A stretch of 64,000 nt of DNA from JBCBKU01 sp965267475 (GTDB lineage Bacteria; Pseudomonadota; Alphaproteobacteria; Rhodobacterales; Rhodobacteraceae), in assembly GCA_965267475.1 (NCBI GenBank), contig OZ254079.1:3162001-3226000 (forward strand), read 5' to 3'. Shown here piece after piece: positions 17,128-26,168 of this stretch. A program made the position numbers and the translations under genes. The notes below the pieces were generated by a model. The model had not been told where the DNA came from and made no database searches. It was given only the letters and a program-made list of their open reading frames with translations. Position 1 is the first letter of the stretch. The number at the start of each line of letters is the position of its first letter.

Positions 17128-18057
17128 ATGACCCATGGACGCCGCTATGCCCTGATCACGCCTTGCCGGAACGAGGCAGAGTTCATGCGTCGCACGCTCG
17201 ACAGCGTCGTCGCCCAGACCGAGGTGCCCGCGCTCTGGTTGGTTGTCGATGATGGCTCGACCGACGAAACCCCTGAAATCCTGGCTGAATACGCGGCAAA
17301 ACACGACTGGATCCGTGTGGTCACCAAGCCCGACCGGGGACACCGTGCCGTTGGTCCGGGCGTGATCGAGGCGTTTTACTATGGCTTCGATCAAATCGAG
17401 ATCGACGATTATGATTTCATCTGCAAGTTCGACCTCGATCTGGACCTGCCCACTGGTTATTTCGCAGGGCTGATGGATCGGATGGCGGCCAACCCGCGGA
17501 TTGGATCCTGTTCCGGCAAACCCTATTTCAAAGGCGCTTCGGGCCAGATGATCTCGGAAAAATGCGGGGACGAGATGTCGGTCGGGATGACGAAGTTCTA
17601 TCGGGTGTCCTGTTTCAAGGAGATCGGTGGCTTCGTTCGTGAGGTCATGTGGGACGCAATCGATTGCCACAAGTCGCGTCAGCTTGGCTGGATCGCGGTC
17701 AGCTGGGACGATCCCGATCTCAGGTTTGAACATCTGCGCCCCATGGGCTCGTCACAGAAAAGCATTCTGACGGGCAGGAAACGCCACGGGTTTGGCCAGT
17801 ATTACATGGGGTCGGACCCCTTGTACCTAATCGCGACTGGCATTTTCCGGATGGCACACCCGCCATTCATCATCGGCGGCCTGACCACGATCTGGGGCTT
17901 TTTCGACGCGATGATCCGGCGCGTACCGCAACACGAAGATGAAGAGCTGAAGGCCTTTATCCGCGCCTATCAGCGCCGGGCGCTTAGGGTCGGCAAGGCA
18001 AAGGCGATTGCCGAAATCAACGACGCGCAGGCCCATCTGAAGGCCGCACTGGCCTGA
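17128..18057 (+). CDS. Glycosyltransferase family 2
   Basis: This is a 309-residue GT-A glycosyltransferase with LITPCRNEAEFMRRTLDSVV at the N-terminus, VVDDGSTDETPEI around residues 37-49 and FDLDLDLP as the DxD region. A moderately hydrophobic segment near residues 230-260 (LYLIATGIFRMAHPPFIIGG) could associate with the membrane. It is the last gene of the operon starting at 15272 and meets the next GT2 gene tail to tail with no spacer. It probably adds one sugar of the repeat unit. Confidence 0.87.
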   Translation: MTHGRRYALITPCRNEAEFMRRTLDSVVAQTEVPALWLVVDDGSTDETPEILAEYAAKHDWIRVVTKPDRGHRAVGPGVIEAFYYGFDQIEIDDYDFICKFDLDLDLPTGYFAGLMDRMAANPRIGSCSGKPYFKGASGQMISEKCGDEMSVGMTKFYRVSCFKEIGGFVREVMWDAIDCHKSRQLGWIAVSWDDPDLRFEHLRPMGSSQKSILTGRKRHGFGQYYMGSDPLYLIATGIFRMAHPPFIIGGLTTIWGFFDAMIRRVPQHEDEELKAFIRAYQRRALRVGKAKAIAEINDAQAHLKAALA

Positions 18058-19020
18058 TCATTTGTACTCAATCAGCCCGCCTTTGACGCCGCGCAAGCGC
18101 CGCCAGAGATAGTCGAACATGCCATGTGTCTCGGCAAATTTGCCAAGTGTGAAAAGGGTTGCCTGCTCCCACGCGACGCGGGTGCCGCCATCTCGGCGCG
18201 CCAGCCGTGCAATCTGCAATGGATAGGCCAGTAGAAGCGCCAGCGCCCAGGGCGTCACGAAGATCGCTCCCAGGATGGCAAGAAGCGGCAAGACGAGCCC
18301 CCAGGCCAGGATACGCTTGGTTTCCTTGACATTGTGCTGTTCCGGCGGGGCCCCATGCATCGCGACCCCTTCGGCCCGGGCATAGCCACCGCGTTGCGCG
18401 CGTTTCCAGAACTGCCCGAACCGGGTCAGCGCCGCATCGTGCAGGGTCATCTCTTCATCCAGACGCCAGATCTCCCACCCTTTGGCGCGGAGACGCACGC
18501 ACATCTCGGGCTCTTCCCCCGCGATCAGGCCCGGGTTATAGGCGCCGACGTCGTCTAGGGCGGCAAGGCGCATCAGGGCATCGCCGCCACAGGCCTTGGC
18601 CTTTCCAACGGGCGTGTTCCATTCCCTGTCGCACAGGCGGTTGTAGATCGATGCCTCGGGAAATCGTTCGCGCCGCCGCCCGCAGGCGACCGCCGCTTTT
18701 GGATTTTCTTTCAGGAAGTTATGAGCCGCCCCAACCCATCCGGGCTGCAATTCGCAGTCGCCATCGACGAATTGCACGAACTCGGGGACCTCACCCTCTT
18801 GCAGTCGCGCGATGCCCGCGTTTCGGGCCCGGGCCGCCGTGAACCCTTGGGACGTGTCGAGGTCCACAACCTCAGCCCCCACCGATTTTGCATGGTCGAC
18901 GGACCCATCCGTCGATCCGCTGTCGACATAGACCACGCGATCAATCCCCGACATCGAGGAAAGGCAGCGTTTCAACCGCTCGCCCTCGTTCCGGCCAATG
19001 ACAACCGCGCCGATGCTCAT
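18058..19020 (-). CDS. Glycosyltransferase family 2 with C-terminal membrane segments
   Basis: This is a 320-residue GT2 protein. It has VVIGRNEGERLKRCLSS at the start, VYVDSGSTDGS (residues 30-40), FVQFVDGDCEL as the DxD motif and GEEPEMCVRLRAKGW. Two hydrophobic stretches near residues 238-275 suggest membrane anchoring. It is the last gene of a translationally coupled minus-strand operon: its ATG overlaps the stop of the GT4 gene in an ATGA. The role is a sugar transferase in polysaccharide assembly; specificity is unknown. Confidence 0.87.
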   Translation of the reverse strand: MSIGAVVIGRNEGERLKRCLSSMSGIDRVVYVDSGSTDGSVDHAKSVGAEVVDLDTSQGFTAARARNAGIARLQEGEVPEFVQFVDGDCELQPGWVGAAHNFLKENPKAAVACGRRRERFPEASIYNRLCDREWNTPVGKAKACGGDALMRLAALDDVGAYNPGLIAGEEPEMCVRLRAKGWEIWRLDEEMTLHDAALTRFGQFWKRAQRGGYARAEGVAMHGAPPEQHNVKETKRILAWGLVLPLLAILGAIFVTPWALALLLAYPLQIARLARRDGGTRVAWEQATLFTLGKFAETHGMFDYLWRRLRGVKGGLIEYK

Positions 19021-20267
19021 TCCGGCCGGAGCCCTTTGGGCAGGTCCCCCGCAAGCGAGGCGCGCATCAATTCGTGTAGCCAGGCCGCCTCTGCCGCCGC
19101 GTCGAATTCCGCCACCACTTTTTCGCGCCCCCTGGCGCCCATGGAAGCCCTAAGATCCGGGTCAGACAACAGGTCGTCAATCTTCTGGGCCAACCCGTCC
19201 ACGTCGCCCGGCGAAGCCAAGACGCCACTGATCCCTTCCTCGACCAGTTCCGGGACGCCCGCCACATGCGGGGCAATCACCGCGCGAGAGGCCGCCATCG
19301 CTTCCATCAGGACAACGGGCACACCTTCGGCAAAGCTGGGCAGGACGAAAACATCGGACGCCTCCAACCGGTCAGAGACGTCCTTTTGCGACAAATACCC
19401 GGTGAACTCGGTGATCCCATCCACGCCGAGTTCCGCAGCCTTGGTCTTCACCGCGGATGCTTCCGGCCCGTCGCCCACCAGAACCAGCCGCATGTCGGGA
19501 TGTTTGTCCTTCAGCCGCACCATGGCCTCCAAAAGAACCGCGACCCCCTTGATCGCTGCCAGCCGCCCCACGAAGATCAGCGTCTTTCCGGGCTGGCCCG
19601 CCGGACGGTCATACAAGGCAGGATCCACACCGCAATGGACGATCTTCATGCGGTCCCAATGGGCTTGATCGGCGAAGATCATCCCCTGCCCGCGCGCATA
19701 ATGGCTGATGCAGGCCACGAAGGCGGCCCGGGCGACCTTTTCGTCGATGCGCCAATACATCGGTTCAAAGAACTCCATCGGGCCATGCATCGTGTAGGAA
19801 TAGGGTATGCCAGACATCTCTGACGCCATGATTGCGACCGAGCAGCTCGAATTGCCGAAGTGGTTGTGCAAATGAACGACGCCGCGCGCGACCATGTGGT
19901 CAGCCAGCACACCCGCTTCAAGGAAATAGAAGATCTGCCAAAGGACGCCCTTGATCCCGGGCGGACAGGTCTTGGCGGCCAGAGCCACCGACTTGAACCA
20001 CCGGCCTGGGGACTTCGCGAACAAGCGCCCGTGGGCCTTGATCAGCTTGATCGGGTTCTTCGCCGTACCCTGCACTTGGAATGTCCGCGCAAATTCGGCC
20101 TTCTGTTCATCACCCACATGGTGGCTGGCATCAGTTTGCCGGATCGAGGCGGTCAGGACTTCGGCACCCAGCGCACGCAGCCCCGCAACTTCGCGTTGGA
20201 TGAACGTATCCGTGGCGCGGGGGTATTCACCCGTCAGATAGGCGATGGGTCCGGGAAGCGTGCTCAT
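19017..20267 (-). CDS. Glycosyltransferase family 4 (GT-B)
   Basis: This is a 416-residue retaining GT-B transferase. The C-terminal nucleotide-binding half has LIFVGRLAAIKGVAVLLEAM, VLVGDGPEASAV and the E-x7-E motif in SFAEGVPVVLMEAMA. The N-terminal half contains LTGEYPRATDTFIQREVAGL, typical of colanic-acid/EPS-type transferases such as WcaL. It is coupled on both sides by 4-bp ATGA overlaps with the epimerase upstream and the GT2 downstream, so the proteins are probably made in similar amounts. Confidence 0.9.
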   Translation of the reverse strand: MSTLPGPIAYLTGEYPRATDTFIQREVAGLRALGAEVLTASIRQTDASHHVGDEQKAEFARTFQVQGTAKNPIKLIKAHGRLFAKSPGRWFKSVALAAKTCPPGIKGVLWQIFYFLEAGVLADHMVARGVVHLHNHFGNSSCSVAIMASEMSGIPYSYTMHGPMEFFEPMYWRIDEKVARAAFVACISHYARGQGMIFADQAHWDRMKIVHCGVDPALYDRPAGQPGKTLIFVGRLAAIKGVAVLLEAMVRLKDKHPDMRLVLVGDGPEASAVKTKAAELGVDGITEFTGYLSQKDVSDRLEASDVFVLPSFAEGVPVVLMEAMAASRAVIAPHVAGVPELVEEGISGVLASPGDVDGLAQKIDDLLSDPDLRASMGARGREKVVAEFDAAAEAAWLHELMRASLAGDLPKGLRPE

Positions 20268-21247
20268 GGCGTTTCATCCAGATAGCGGGCCATGGTGGCG
20301 GCGAACCCGTCGCCCGGTTTAAGGCCCAAGAGATCCTCGGCGCGGGCGGTCGCATATTTGAGATGCTTGAACCGGGCCGCAAGGGTCGGTGCCTTTAGGA
20401 TTGTGGGCGTTCGCCTTGCCACAAAGGGTATGAGATCTCCTGCAAGGTCGAGCGCCTCGGCACTTTTGAAAACCAATTTCTTGGGAAGCCCGCGAACCGA
20501 TCTGCCGCTGGTCTCCAACCAGTCCGACTGGCGGGGCGGGTCCTGGTCGACCAGGTTCACAGCAATCGCACGGCCTTCTGCACCCATGGGGTAGTCACCC
20601 GTGTGGTCGGTCGTGGCTGTTGCTGCCGCCACCAGCCCCCGGCCCACATGGGCCACATCGACCGCCGGGATCGTCGGATCGCCGCCAGGAGAGACCATCC
20701 GCCCTTTCACAGAAATCCCGAGCCGCGCGGTGTCGGTCCGCCCGGGCCCATAGATCGCGCCGGGCCGGATAAGCCAGACATCGAGCCCGCGATGCTGTGC
20801 GGCCTCAATCGCCATACGTTCCTGCGCGATCTTGGCGCGGGCATAGGCGTCGCGCTTGCCGGGATCGGGCTCGATCGGTGTCAGTTCGTCCAGCATCGTG
20901 CCTTCGGGTACGGCGGCATAGCCATAGACCGACAGAGATGAGACCAGGACGAAGCGCTGCGTCGTGATCGCATTCAGCACCGCGCGGGTGGGCGCGACGG
21001 TGTCCTTCGCATGGGACGCATCGTCGCCCGCCATGGCAGCAGCGGCATGGATGACGGCGTCCGTCCCGTCCAAGATCGACACCAGCGCGTCGCCGGGCGC
21101 AGAAAGATCGATCTTGTGATAGGTCGCGCCATCAATCTGCGCCTCGGACCGGCCAAGCGCGATCACCTCATGCCCCGCCTCCAAAGCCGCGGAAACCGTC
21201 GCGCGACCCACGAACCCGGTGGCTCCGGTGATCACCAGCCGCGCCAT
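20264..21247 (-). CDS. NAD-dependent sugar epimerase/dehydratase
   Basis: This is a 327-residue extended SDR. The N-terminal VITGATGFVGRATVSAALEAG binds NAD(P) and the catalytic pair sits in YARAKIAQE. It resembles nucleotide-sugar epimerases or reductases, but the C-terminal substrate domain is not diagnostic. It lies between a Gfo/Idh oxidoreductase (1-bp overlap) and a GT4 gene (4-bp overlap), so it probably tailors a nucleotide sugar or lipid-linked sugar for the exopolysaccharide. Confidence 0.85.
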   Translation of the reverse strand: MARLVITGATGFVGRATVSAALEAGHEVIALGRSEAQIDGATYHKIDLSAPGDALVSILDGTDAVIHAAAAMAGDDASHAKDTVAPTRAVLNAITTQRFVLVSSLSVYGYAAVPEGTMLDELTPIEPDPGKRDAYARAKIAQERMAIEAAQHRGLDVWLIRPGAIYGPGRTDTARLGISVKGRMVSPGGDPTIPAVDVAHVGRGLVAAATATTDHTGDYPMGAEGRAIAVNLVDQDPPRQSDWLETSGRSVRGLPKKLVFKSAEALDLAGDLIPFVARRTPTILKAPTLAARFKHLKYATARAEDLLGLKPGDGFAATMARYLDETP

Positions 21248-22398
21248 CAGTCAGCGCTCAAGGGTTTCGGCGGCTCGAACCGCGATTGCGTGGTATAGGG
21301 CATGCTGGCCAGCTTGCCGCTGAACCCGCCATCGGCGCCGCTGGCACCGAAATGGGCGGCCAGGGTCAGTTCGCATAGGTGCAGTGCGTAATCGGCGCCC
21401 GTATAGGGCGCACGGCCCTCTTTTATCGCTCGGGCCAGATCGGCAATCGAGCGGCAGAAATCCCGAGTTTGCGACCCACGATAGGCCGGAATTGCCTCTT
21501 TGCCGCCGATCAGCGGCACGGCCTTTCCTTTGTCCAGAAACCGCCGGCGCCGGATCGTCTTGTAAGTGCGGAGCCGGATCTCGGACCGGTCATTCCGCGG
21601 ATCTTCAACTTCGATCACGCCGTCATCGCCAAAGATGCGCAAGCGATGGTCGTGGGTCGCGTAGATCCCGTTGGTCATCCGCAGAACGGGTCCGGATCCG
21701 AACTTCATCGTCGCAACTGAATGATCCGGCGCCTGTTCGAGATCGAGCCCCGGCACCTTGTCCGGCACCAGCACATCGGCATGGGCGGTCATTGCTTCAA
21801 CCGGACCGAACATGGCGCACAACCAACTGAGCACGTACCCGGCATGTTCCACCGTACAGCCCATCTGGAACTCATCGACAGTAGGCCAGGCCACCCCCAT
21901 CTCGTTGATCCATTTGGCCGTTGGCGCGCGGTGGACCATGCCATCTTCCATCTCGGCATAGATCAAGCGGATCGGCCCGATGGCATCGTCGCGGATCAGC
22001 TTCCAGACTGTCTGGGCCACCGGGTTCAGAAGCGTGCATGGTGCCGAAACCAAGTGTTTCCCGGTTTCTGCCGACAAAGCTGCCAGTTCCTGCGCATGGT
22101 CGAACCGCATGGCCAGCGGTTTCTCGGAATAAACGTGCTTACCCGCGCCCAAAAGCGCCTTCGTCGTCTCGTAGTGCGCATCCGGATTGGTCAGGTTCAG
22201 AACCAGTGGAACGCTTTCATCGGCCAAAAGGGCGTCGAACGAGGGATAGGCCTGGGCGCCGGTCATCTCGGCCATCCACTCAGACCGTGAACGTTCCTGG
22301 TCGAACACCCCCACAAGATCCAAATTCGCATGAATCCCAAGGGTCAGGCGGTACATGTTGGCCACGTACCCGCAGCCGAGCATCGCAATGCGCGTCAT
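21247..22398 (-). CDS. Gfo/Idh/MocA-family oxidoreductase
   Basis: This is a 383-residue NAD(P)-dependent sugar oxidoreductase. The Rossmann motif is MLGCGYVANMY at residues 6-16 and the family catalytic lysine motif is SEKPLAM. It would oxidise or reduce a sugar or nucleotide sugar. It is the first gene of a four-gene coupled minus-strand operon with the epimerase and two glycosyltransferases, so a role in making a modified sugar is inferred. About 125 bp separate it from the next upstream gene, which belongs to the amine cluster. Confidence 0.87.
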   Translation of the reverse strand: MTRIAMLGCGYVANMYRLTLGIHANLDLVGVFDQERSRSEWMAEMTGAQAYPSFDALLADESVPLVLNLTNPDAHYETTKALLGAGKHVYSEKPLAMRFDHAQELAALSAETGKHLVSAPCTLLNPVAQTVWKLIRDDAIGPIRLIYAEMEDGMVHRAPTAKWINEMGVAWPTVDEFQMGCTVEHAGYVLSWLCAMFGPVEAMTAHADVLVPDKVPGLDLEQAPDHSVATMKFGSGPVLRMTNGIYATHDHRLRIFGDDGVIEVEDPRNDRSEIRLRTYKTIRRRRFLDKGKAVPLIGGKEAIPAYRGSQTRDFCRSIADLARAIKEGRAPYTGADYALHLCELTLAAHFGASGADGGFSGKLASMPYTTQSRFEPPKPLSAD

Positions 22399-22524
22399 GA
22401 AATCCTTACCTGACCAATCATCTTGGGGGCGTCATACAGCCTGGATGGGCGTTATCTCAAGCGCTGCGGCGCAGCAGAAGGATCAATGGCGCCAACCTGT
22501 TGCAGGGCCTTCGATTGTTGCCAA

Positions 22525-23889
22525 TCAAGCGACGTCGGCGAAGACTTGGCCCAAGGCACGGCCCAATTTGTCGAACATTTCGTCCATTTGGGCCTCGGTC
22601 ATGATGAAAGGCGGGCAGAGCACAATCGACTGTCCCAGTGGGCGGCAGATAAGACCGTGATCCGTGCAAGTGTTTGCGATGCGTTCGCTCACCGATAATT
22701 GGCCCGGAAACGCCGTCTTGGTCGCCTTGTCCTGGACGGCCTCCAACGCGCCCATCAGGCCCTTGCTGCGCGCTTCCCCAATGTTTGGATGCTCTGCCAG
22801 ATGCGCCAGCCCTGCTTCGAACCGGGGGGTCAGTTCGGTGACCCGGTCCATCAGCCCGTCATCCACGATGACCTCGATGGCTTTCAGCGCAATGGCAGAC
22901 CCCACCGGATGGCCCGAGGCGGTGAAGCCATGTGGAAACTCTTCCACAGCTTTGGACGCCGCCTGAAGCCGGTCGGCGAGGTCCGGCCCCAAGATCACGG
23001 CGCCCATCGGGAAATAGCCCGCGGTCAACGCTTTGGACGCGATGATCGCATCGGGCACGAATTCATAACTGTCGCAGCCCCAAAGCGCACCCGTGCGACC
23101 GAAACCGCAGATCACTTCATCCGAAATCAGGGGAATCCCGTGGTGCCGCAGTATCGGCTGGATCGCATGGAAATACCCCTCTGGTGGCGGGATGACGCCG
23201 CCTGCACCCATGACGGGTTCGGCGACGAAACCGGCGATCGTGTCGGCGCCTTCGCGGTCGATCACCGCTTCCAGTTCACGCGCCAGGCGCGCCGTGAATT
23301 CCGCTTCGCTTTCGCCCGCGCCCCCTTCGCGCCAGTAATGCGGGCAGGTCAGATGGTGGAAGCCGTCCAGCGGCAGGCCGAACAGGTCGTTGTAGGGTTT
23401 GCCGGTCATCGATGCCGAAACCGCCGTCACGCCGTGATAACCGTTGACCCGTGTCAGGATCTTGCGGCGGTCCGGCTGTCCTTCGGCCCGGGCCAGAAAC
23501 CACAGCATCTTGACCAGCGTGTCATTCGCTTCAGACCCCGAATTCGTGTAAAACACCTTGCCCCGATCAAACGGCGACAAGTCCACCAACCGCTCGCTCA
23601 GCCGAACTGTCTGATCTGACATCCGCCCAAAAAACGCGTGGTACCCGGGGAAGCGATCGTATTGCGCTTTGGCGGCCTCGGCCAAGCCCGGATGATCGAA
23701 CCCCGCGACCATGTTCCAAAGACCCGAATTGGCGTCGAGGTAACGGCGCCTGTGGACATCGACCACATAAGGTCCCTCGCCATGGGTTAATACGACTGTG
23801 CCCCGCGCCTCGATACTGGGCAGATCGGTAAAGCCGTAAAAGGAATGTGCCGCCGCGCGGGCTTCCCAACTGTTCGGGTTGTCGTCCAT
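22525..23889 (-). CDS. Class III aminotransferase (putrescine/omega-amino acid:pyruvate type)
   Basis: This is a 454-residue PLP-dependent class III aminotransferase. It has YTNSGSEANDTLVKM for cofactor phosphate binding, NGYHGVT, LISDEVICGFGRTG with the PLP-ring aspartate, and ASKALTAGYFPMGAV with the Schiff-base lysine. It resembles SpuC-type putrescine-pyruvate and beta-alanine/taurine-pyruvate aminotransferases. The divergent LysR gene and the neighbouring Puu-like genes suggest it deaminates polyamines or their breakdown products. Family is certain; substrate is inferred. Confidence 0.9.
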   Translation of the reverse strand: MDDNPNSWEARAAAHSFYGFTDLPSIEARGTVVLTHGEGPYVVDVHRRRYLDANSGLWNMVAGFDHPGLAEAAKAQYDRFPGYHAFFGRMSDQTVRLSERLVDLSPFDRGKVFYTNSGSEANDTLVKMLWFLARAEGQPDRRKILTRVNGYHGVTAVSASMTGKPYNDLFGLPLDGFHHLTCPHYWREGGAGESEAEFTARLARELEAVIDREGADTIAGFVAEPVMGAGGVIPPPEGYFHAIQPILRHHGIPLISDEVICGFGRTGALWGCDSYEFVPDAIIASKALTAGYFPMGAVILGPDLADRLQAASKAVEEFPHGFTASGHPVGSAIALKAIEVIVDDGLMDRVTELTPRFEAGLAHLAEHPNIGEARSKGLMGALEAVQDKATKTAFPGQLSVSERIANTCTDHGLICRPLGQSIVLCPPFIMTEAQMDEMFDKLGRALGQVFADVA

Positions 23890-23962
23890 CGGGCCCCCCT
23901 TCCGCCCACCGGCTTAGCCTGCCATTGCGGGCAGGCCAAGGACCCAATAGCTTGGGCACGAA

Positions 23963-24928
23963 ATGCCTGACACACCGGGAAAAATCACGCTTTGGGGGAT
24001 CGAGGTTTTCGCCGCGATTGCGGAAGAACTGTCGATGTCCGCCGCGGCCCGGCGCCTGGGTGCCAGCGTTTCGGCCACCAGCCAGCAGGTTACGAACCTT
24101 GAAACCGCCCTTGGCGCGACCCTTCTTGATCGAAGTGCACGGCCATTGCGTCTGACACCAGCGGGGGAACTCTTTCGCAGCCGCGCACAATCCATCCTGA
24201 ACGAAGCGGCCGAGGCCCGCGCTGAACTGGCGATGAAGGATCTCAGCCGGTTTTCGCGCCTGAACCTTGGCGTGATCGAGGATTTCGATGCCGATGTGAC
24301 CCCGCGCCTTCTGGCCAAGATCGGGGATGAGTTGAAAGAGACGCGGTTTTTGCTGGAAACGGGCGCCTCGCACCGGTTGACCGATCTTCTGGAGGCGCGG
24401 ACGCTCGACATGATCGTCGCAGCGGATATCGGCCAGCCTGCGGATTGGATGGAGGTCTATCCGCTTCTCGAAGAGCCCTTCGTCGCGGCGGTGCCAAAGG
24501 GTAGCTTGGAAGGCGCTAACGACCCATTGGCCGCCCTGTCGACCATGCCCTTGATCCAGTACACAACCCGCCACCTGATGGGCCGCCAGATCGCCGCGCA
24601 TCTGGTCCGCCAAAACATCAAACTGGATCGCCGGTTCGAACTCGACAGCTATCACGCGATCTTGGCCATGGTGGCCGAAGGCATGGGTTGGACGATCCTG
24701 ACGCCCCTTGGGTTCATGCGTGCGGGTCGGTTCCGCGACCGGGCCGATGTGATCGCTCTGCCCTTGCCGCCCTTGTCGCGCACGATCTCGCTGACCGCGC
24801 GGCGCGACGTGTTTCAGGACATGCCGGAACGTATCGCGGACATCCTGCGCCCGCTTCTGGCCAGTCTGATCGTCAAACCCTGTGCGAAGCGGATGCCGTG
24901 GCTAGGCGACAGCCTTCGCGTGCTCTAG
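23963..24928 (+). CDS. LysR-family transcriptional regulator
   Basis: This is a 321-residue LysR regulator. The helix-turn-helix is at about residues 15-70 (ELSMSAAARRLGASVSATSQ, ending LTPAGELF) and the effector-binding domain follows. It is divergent from the class III aminotransferase across 73 bp, the usual arrangement for a LysR regulator and its target. Its 3' end overlaps the convergent DegT-type gene by 27 bp. It probably controls the aminotransferase and perhaps the wider amine cluster; the inducer is unknown. Confidence 0.88.
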   Translation: MPDTPGKITLWGIEVFAAIAEELSMSAAARRLGASVSATSQQVTNLETALGATLLDRSARPLRLTPAGELFRSRAQSILNEAAEARAELAMKDLSRFSRLNLGVIEDFDADVTPRLLAKIGDELKETRFLLETGASHRLTDLLEARTLDMIVAADIGQPADWMEVYPLLEEPFVAAVPKGSLEGANDPLAALSTMPLIQYTTRHLMGRQIAAHLVRQNIKLDRRFELDSYHAILAMVAEGMGWTILTPLGFMRAGRFRDRADVIALPLPPLSRTISLTARRDVFQDMPERIADILRPLLASLIVKPCAKRMPWLGDSLRVL

Positions 24929-26098
24929 CCCCCAGACGCTGTCCGCTGCCGAGATCAACGCTTCGGCCACGTAGTCGCATTCATCCGGGGTCAGCCTTGC
25001 GGGCAACCGCACATCGCAGGCCCGCATCAGCATGGCACGCGTTTTCGGAAGCTCGGGCACATCGCCCAGGAACTGCCAGTTCCAATAGGCGCGGGCGTTG
25101 TCCTCGGACAGACCGAAGACCTGAACCTTCACGCCCTGGGCCTCGGCGGCCTTGGCAAAGGCCTTCACCTCGGCATCCGTGCCGCCGGTTAGATTGAACT
25201 GGATCGAATCCGGTGCGCGGGCTTCCGGACCCAGCGGGTCAGGCACGCTCAGCCATGGCGAGGTGTTAAGCTGATCCGCAACATGGTTGTGATTGCGCAG
25301 ACCGTCGCGCACCCGGCGCGGCACCTCTGCCAACTGCGGGCGGATCACGGCGGCAGAGAGGTTCCCAAGCCGCGTGTTGTACAGCGGAAGCTGGTTTTGC
25401 CACTTGGCAAATGCATCATGAAGAACCGGGTGCTTCTTCCAATTGTGCTCATAGGCGCCGGACATGATAACTGCGCGTGCCATGATATCGGGATCGTCGG
25501 TGATCATGATCCCGCCTTCACCGGCGTTCAAAAGCTTATAGGACTGGAACGAGAAGCAGCCAATCTTGCCGATGGTGCCGATCTTCTTACCACCCCAGAC
25601 CGTCCCAAGCGAATGCGCCGCGTCCTCGATCACTGGGATATCTGCGGCATCGGCCATCGCCATGATGGCGTCCATGTCAGAGGTATGGCCGCGCATGTGG
25701 CTGATCAGCACGCAGTCGATGTCACCGGTCAGCTTCGCAGCAAAGTCATCCAGATCAATCCGGTAATTCTCACCCACTTCGGCGAGGACCGGCACGCATT
25801 CGGCATGTACGATGCTGGACGGGACCGCCGCGAAAGTGAAGGCCGGGATCAGGACCTTGGCGCCGCGCGGCAAGCCCAGCGCCTTCAGCGACAAAAACAA
25901 AGCCGCAGAACAGGACGCCACGGCCAGCGCATATTTCGCCCCCATCATTTCAGCGAATTCCTGTTCCAAAAGGCTGACGGGGGCATCTTCTGGCGCAGTG
26001 TACCGGAAAAGATCGCCAGAGCTTAACAAGCGGTCGATTTCCGCCCGTGCGGCCTGGGGAATAGGTTCGGCGTCATAGCTGTTTGGTGCGCTGCTCAT
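24902..26098 (-). CDS. DegT/DnrJ/EryC1-family PLP aminotransferase
   Basis: This is a 398-residue fold-type I PLP enzyme. AVASCSAALFLSLKALGL binds cofactor phosphate, VIEDAAHSLG provides the PLP-ring aspartate, and the Schiff-base lysine is in SFQSYKLLNAGEGG. DegT enzymes usually make amino sugars for surface polysaccharides, so it may serve the nearby polysaccharide locus. Its position 70 bp after the PuuB-like gene on the same strand instead hints at amine metabolism. The ATG at 26098 follows GGGAAAGCGAAAAG; a longer frame to 26212 lacks family similarity. Confidence 0.85.
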   Translation of the reverse strand: MSSAPNSYDAEPIPQAARAEIDRLLSSGDLFRYTAPEDAPVSLLEQEFAEMMGAKYALAVASCSAALFLSLKALGLPRGAKVLIPAFTFAAVPSSIVHAECVPVLAEVGENYRIDLDDFAAKLTGDIDCVLISHMRGHTSDMDAIMAMADAADIPVIEDAAHSLGTVWGGKKIGTIGKIGCFSFQSYKLLNAGEGGIMITDDPDIMARAVIMSGAYEHNWKKHPVLHDAFAKWQNQLPLYNTRLGNLSAAVIRPQLAEVPRRVRDGLRNHNHVADQLNTSPWLSVPDPLGPEARAPDSIQFNLTGGTDAEVKAFAKAAEAQGVKVQVFGLSEDNARAYWNWQFLGDVPELPKTRAMLMRACDVRLPARLTPDECDYVAEALISAADSVWGLEHAKAVA

Positions 26099-26168
26099 CT
26101 TTTCGCTTTCCCGAAAATGATTTTCGGATTTTCTGTAAATGAGCGTGCTTTCAAAAGCGAGGGTTTTT

